Shown here: positions 6,822 through 8,984 of the stretch, piece after piece
Numbering within the stretch: the stretch's first letter is position 1
Layout of the letters: each line of letters opens with the position of its first letter
Origin: JBBSDV01 sp038240335
Lineage (GTDB): Bacteria > Chloroflexota > Dehalococcoidia > DSTF01 > JACRBR01
Assembly (NCBI GenBank): GCA_038240335.1
Contig: JBBSDV010000141.1
Location: forward strand, 1 to 8,984
Reading direction: 5' to 3'
DNA: 8,984 bases
Position numbers and translations under genes: made by a program
The notes under the pieces: model-generated
Seen by the model: the letters and a program-made list of their open reading frames with translations, nothing else
Told to the model about the DNA's origin: nothing
The model's database searches: none

Positions 6822-7118
6822 GCCTGCGTGCCCGCCTCGTGGCGAGCGTGCTCCTTCCGGGAGGTCGTAGCGCGGCCTTCTTCGACGGAGTGTCGGGGTG
6901 AGATCAGGGGATCTCGGCCGTTCGTTACCGATATCACAAGTAACACGAGGACTCCCCGCGGGCAAGCGAAATCCGGTGCACCGGCCGGGAACGGGCGGAT
7001 CGGCAGGATGTAAGAATCGCGGATGCCCGGTGCTTCATCCCGACGGCGAACGGGAATCGAGCGATCGCTCAGTGCGTCTCCAAGGGCTGACACCGGGTAT
7101 TTGCAGCGCGAGCGAAGC
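6822..7118. other. Palindrome-rich 297-base gap between the sulfur-carrier gene and ctaA
   Basis: No convincing protein gene is seen on either strand. It holds several perfect inverted repeats: GAGATC-N4-GATCTC (6900-6915), GTTAC-N11-GTAAC (6924-6944), CCCGCGGG (6955-6962), CCGGTGCACCGG (6973-6984) and GAGCGATCGCTC (7059-7070). A longer paired structure spans 7019-7104. The leader and control signals of ctaA-ctaB should lie here. The GTTAC/GTAAC repeat is a plausible operator, but I find no clear -35/-10 pair on the minus strand. Confidence 0.5.
7019..7104 (+). ncRNA. Candidate structured RNA (long closing stem with two internal hairpins)
   Basis: Bases 7019-7032 pair with 7091-7104 over 14 consecutive positions, with three G-U pairs if the plus strand is transcribed. 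Seven of these (CCCGGTG/CACCGGG) are perfect on either strand. Inside are TCCCG-N8-CGGGA (7038-7055) and GAGC-GATC-GCTC (7059-7070). On the minus strand the three G-U pairs become A-C mismatches, which mildly favours a plus-strand RNA. I do not recognise a known riboswitch or small RNA. No promoter or U-tract terminator was found, so the element could also be the structured leader of ctaA read on the other strand, or chance in GC-rich DNA. Confidence 0.25.
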
Positions 7119-7394
7119 CTAGCTTCCACCCGCGACGGCGGGCACGATGCTGACGTCGTCGTTCTCGTTCAGCTTCGTCAGGATGTTGTCGAGGAAGCGC
7201 ACGTCTTCACCGTTCACATAGATGTTGACAAAGCGCCGGATCTCGCCGGCTTCGTCGACGAGCCGGTCCTTGATGCCCGGATACTGCGCGTCGAGGCCGT
7301 CGACGGCTTCGCCAAGCGTCGCCGCGTCCGTGGAGACGATGTCGGTGTCGTTCGTCAACTTTCGCAGCGGCATCGGTATGCGTATCTTGGCCAT
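7119..7394 (-). CDS. cysO: CysO/MoaD-type ubiquitin-like sulfur carrier protein ending Gly-Gly-Ser
   Basis: A 91-residue beta-grasp protein close to Mycobacterium tuberculosis CysO. Shared features are the LGEAVDGLDAQYPGI helix (27-41), RFVNIYVNGEDVRF (54-67) and the tail SIVPAVAGG. Such carriers are adenylated at the C-terminal glycine, converted to a thiocarboxylate, and donate sulfur to make an amino acid or cofactor. Here one Ser follows Gly89-Gly90, so the protein as translated cannot be activated until that residue is removed. It has no cysteine. The start is ATG at 7394: GGAG stands 6 bases upstream, and MAKIRIPMPL is where strand 1 begins. An ATG at 7412 would add six residues but lacks a ribosome site. 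It lies 62 bases after the NIL gene and is probably co-transcribed with it and with threonine synthase. MoaD or ThiS roles are less likely given the CysO-like RFVNIYVN segment and the neighbours. Confidence 0.85.
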   Translation of the reverse strand: MAKIRIPMPLRKLTNDTDIVSTDAATLGEAVDGLDAQYPGIKDRLVDEAGEIRRFVNIYVNGEDVRFLDNILTKLNENDDVSIVPAVAGGS

Positions 7395-7422
7395 CTCGTG
7401 CTCCGATTCCATGCTCGGCGGA

Positions 7423-7446
7423 GTGCCCCCGAAAGGGGCTTCGCAC
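7423..7446 (-). promoter_or_regulatory. Hairpin in the NIL-cysO intergenic gap
   Basis: In the minus-strand transcript CCCC-UUUC-GGGG forms a compact stem, extended by outer arms GUGC/GCAC with a four-base bulge. It ends about 28 bases before the cysO start. No U-tract follows, so it is more likely a message-processing or stability element, or a partial attenuator setting the NIL:carrier ratio, than a full terminator. Confidence 0.4.
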
Positions 7447-7456
7447 CGGTCGCTCG

Positions 7457-7699
7457 CTATCCCTCGACGATGTCACCCTCAACGGGGTCGACGCGCACGC
7501 CCTTCGATGCTACCCATTCGAGCGCGCGCTCGATCTCCTGGATCGGCCCATCCATCTCGAGCACGACCCAGCCGCGGTCTTCCGTAACGTCGGCGCGCCG
7601 GACATTCGTGATCAAACTGTACTGCTTGCCGAGCTCATAGATGATCGGGAGCGTGATCAGCTCCTGCGGGAAGGTGAATTTCACACGCTGCTTGGCCAT
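7457..7699 (-). CDS. Stand-alone NIL domain protein
   Basis: An 80-residue protein with the ferredoxin-like NIL pattern: strand RVKFTFPQEL (5-14), helix PIIYELGKQYSLIT, strand VRRADVTEDRGWVVLEMDG (33-51) and helix IQEIERALEWVASKGVRVDPV. NIL domains occur at the C-terminus of the methionine importer ATPase MetN, where they sense methionine. They also occur in methanogen proteins needed for homocysteine synthesis from aspartate semialdehyde. This one has no cysteine and no partner domain, so it probably binds a ligand or another protein and does not carry sulfur itself. The start is ATG at 7699 (GAGG 7 bases upstream). The ATG at 7717 would add six residues without a ribosome site. It lies between threonine synthase and the CysO-like carrier, which suggests a part in sulfur amino-acid metabolism; the exact role is unknown. 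Confidence 0.8.
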   Translation of the reverse strand: MAKQRVKFTFPQELITLPIIYELGKQYSLITNVRRADVTEDRGWVVLEMDGPIQEIERALEWVASKGVRVDPVEGDIVEG

Positions 7700-7746
7700 A
7701 GTCCTGCCTCGGCTCATTCAGTCGCGCCATGCGACGCTGGTGTTCG

Positions 7747-7752
7747 ATTGTA
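7747..7752 (-). promoter_or_regulatory. Candidate internal -10 before the NIL gene
   Basis: TACAAT (5/6 to TATAAT) on the minus strand, in the 79-base gap after threonine synthase. Transcription from it would start near 7740, about 41 bases before the NIL start. No recognisable -35 is found at 16-19 bases; the GC-rich GCGATCGC palindrome (7754-7761) abuts it. The NIL-cysO pair may therefore be partly independent of thrC. Confidence 0.3.
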
Positions 7753-7778
7753 CGCGATCGCTCGCTCGCCCTCGGGAG

Positions 7779-8984
7779 TCAGACTGCGGCGGTCGGCTCC
7801 GCGTGTGCGCCGGTCGCGGCCGTTCGCATCCCAAGTTCCTTCTCGAACGAAGCCATCGTCGGGTCGATGTGCAGCGGCAGCTCGAGTGCGTCCTCGATCG
7901 CCTCTTGCGTCTTCAGGCCCGAGCCGGTGATATATGCCACCGTCAGCTCATCCGCCATCACCTTGCCTTCGCGCGCCAGCTTCTTCAGCCCCGCGATGAC
8001 GACGCCGCCGGCTGTCTCGGCGAAGATGCCCTCGCTCTCGGCGAGGAGCTTGATCCCTTCGATGATCTCTTCGTCCTCCGACGCGACGCCGTAGCCGCCC
8101 GACTCCTCCATCACCTTCAGCGCGTAATAGCCGTCGGCGGGGTTGCCGATCGCCAGCGATTTGGCGATCGTCTTCGGCCGCACGGGGCGGACGTTCGTGG
8201 TCCCGCCCTCGTACGCGGTCACAATCGGCGAACAGCCGCGCGCCTGGGCGCCGGACATCTTCGTTTGCACACTGTCAATCAGCCAGAGCTTCGCTAGCTC
8301 CTGCAGCCCCTTCCAGATCTTCACGTACAACGACCCCGACGCCATCGGCGCGACGATGTGATCGGGCGCGCGCCAGCCGAGCTGCTCGGCGACCTCGTAG
8401 CCGAGCGTCTTGCTACCCTCGGCGTAGTAGGGGCGCATGTTGATGTTGACGAAGGCCCAGCGGTACTTGTCGGCGAGCTCTGAGCAGAGGCGATTCACGT
8501 CGTCGTAGTTGCCATCGACGGCGACGAGTGTCGCGCCGTAGACGCTCGAGCCGACGATTTTGCCGCGCTCGAGGTCGCTCGGGATGAACACATAGGCGTC
8601 GATGCCGGCGCTTGCAGCGTGCGCCGAGACGCTGTTTGCGAGATTGCCGGTCGACGCACACGCCAGCGTGTCGAACCCGAACTCGCGCGCCTTCGTCGCG
8701 GCGACCGTGACGACGCGGTCCTTGAACGACCACGTCGGGTTGACGCAGTCGTTCTTGATCCAGAGATTTTTCAGGCCGAAGTGCTCGCCGAGGTTCTTCG
8801 CCCGCACGAGCGGCGTAAACCCGGCATGGATATCGACGGCGAAGGCCGGATCGGCGGGCAAGAAGTCGGCGTAGCGCCACACCGAGTGCGGCCCGCGTTC
8901 GATAGTCTCCCGCGTGATGTTCCGGTGCATCGCGTCGTAGTCGTATGCGACCTCGAGCGGTCCGAAGCAGAACTCGCAGACGTG
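7779..8984 (-). CDS. thrC: Threonine synthase (fold type II PLP enzyme), N-terminus outside the window
   Basis: Converts O-phosphohomoserine to threonine. 401 residues are visible. The frame stays open through the right edge, and the first visible residues (HVCEFCFGPLEVAYDY) are the second half of the N-terminal zinc-ribbon-like segment common in this branch. The ATG at 8930 is therefore internal. In visible numbering the PLP lysine is K88 (NPTWSFKDR), STGN (111-114) contacts the cofactor ring or carboxylate, APMASGS (212-218) is the phosphate-cup region, and ITGSGLKT lies near 352-359. The tail ends with a short low-complexity Ala/Thr-rich stretch after KELGMRT. It is the first gene seen in a minus-strand cluster with a NIL protein and a CysO-like sulfur carrier. 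Mycobacterial CysM, which takes sulfur from CysO, belongs to the same fold, so a side or alternative role in thiocarboxylate-dependent sulfur addition is possible. Threonine synthase is the default reading. Confidence 0.92.
   Translation of the reverse strand, partial: HVCEFCFGPLEVAYDYDAMHRNITRETIERGPHSVWRYADFLPADPAFAVDIHAGFTPLVRAKNLGEHFGLKNLWIKNDCVNPTWSFKDRVVTVAATKAREFGFDTLACASTGNLANSVSAHAASAGIDAYVFIPSDLERGKIVGSSVYGATLVAVDGNYDDVNRLCSELADKYRWAFVNINMRPYYAEGSKTLGYEVAEQLGWRAPDHIVAPMASGSLYVKIWKGLQELAKLWLIDSVQTKMSGAQARGCSPIVTAYEGGTTNVRPVRPKTIAKSLAIGNPADGYYALKVMEESGGYGVASEDEEIIEGIKLLAESEGIFAETAGGVVIAGLKKLAREGKVMADELTVAYITGSGLKTQEAIEDALELPLHIDPTMASFEKELGMRTAATGAHAEPTAAV

Noticed and set aside
6822..6965. 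Longer ctaA start at ATG 6965
   Set aside because: The 48 added residues are polar, Arg/Pro-rich and unlike CtaA. The ATG at 6821 leads directly into helix 1.
7038..7062. Resemblance of plus-strand CATCCCGA...CGGGAA...GAGC to 5S rRNA loop B
   Set aside because: The rest of 5S rRNA (terminal helix with correct spacing and the helix IV/V arm) is absent.
7070..7105. Minus-strand GCAAATACCCGG...GCACTG resembling part of a cobalamin riboswitch core
   Set aside because: Spacing is wrong and no B12 box (AGCCAGGAGACC-like) lies in the correct position. The genes downstream are not cobalamin-related.
6818..7129. 103-codon minus-strand frame across the cysO-ctaA gap
   Set aside because: Composition typical of noncoding GC-rich DNA, overlaps both neighbours, and has no domain-like pattern.
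8928..8930. ATG at 8930 as the start of threonine synthase
   Set aside because: The frame continues to the window edge with family-typical sequence (CEFCFGPLEVAYDY), so the gene starts beyond the right edge.

Overview
This GC-rich window (roughly two thirds G+C by eye) is ordinary dense bacterial chromosome. It holds nine protein genes, two of them cut by the window edges. No rRNA, tRNA, CRISPR array or insertion sequence is visible. The gene set (a luciferase-like monooxygenase, RecQ with tandem HRDC domains, CtaA/CtaB, a CysO-type sulfur carrier beside threonine synthase, and an apparently leaderless dprA) suggests an aerobic Chloroflexota or actinobacterial-type organism. That lineage call is a guess from family resemblance and no marker gene here settles it.

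Layout. On the minus strand, reading leftwards from about 3670, a good sigma70-type promoter drives a metallo-beta-lactamase-fold hydrolase. The recQ gene follows, its start overlapping the hydrolase stop in TAATG. After a 78-base gap comes the start of a luciferase-like oxidoreductase that runs off the left edge. Divergent from the hydrolase, dprA runs rightwards on the plus strand from 3761 to 4876 and appears to lack a leader. It converges on ctaB across a 101-base gap containing a strong hairpin without a U-tract.

On the minus strand from the right edge, an N-terminally incomplete threonine synthase is followed by a stand-alone NIL-domain protein and a CysO/MoaD-type ubiquitin-like sulfur carrier. 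A 297-base palindrome-rich gap leads to ctaA and ctaB, which overlap by 13 bases and make heme A from heme B by way of heme O for an aa3-type terminal oxidase.

How the genes work together. ctaA-ctaB is a standard heme A pair. DprA (RecA loading on incoming ssDNA) and RecQ (unwinding) both act on DNA but are transcribed divergently. The most interesting unit is thrC-NIL-cysO. A PLP enzyme of fold type II, a small NIL domain (the domain type found on methionine transporters and in methanogen homocysteine synthesis) and a sulfur carrier ending in Gly-Gly-Ser look like a protein-thiocarboxylate route to a sulfur amino acid. The extra Ser after the Gly-Gly implies a processing protease. No activating enzyme or JAMM protease lies in the window, so this remains an inference. 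The second item worth attention is a possible structured RNA between cysO and ctaA.
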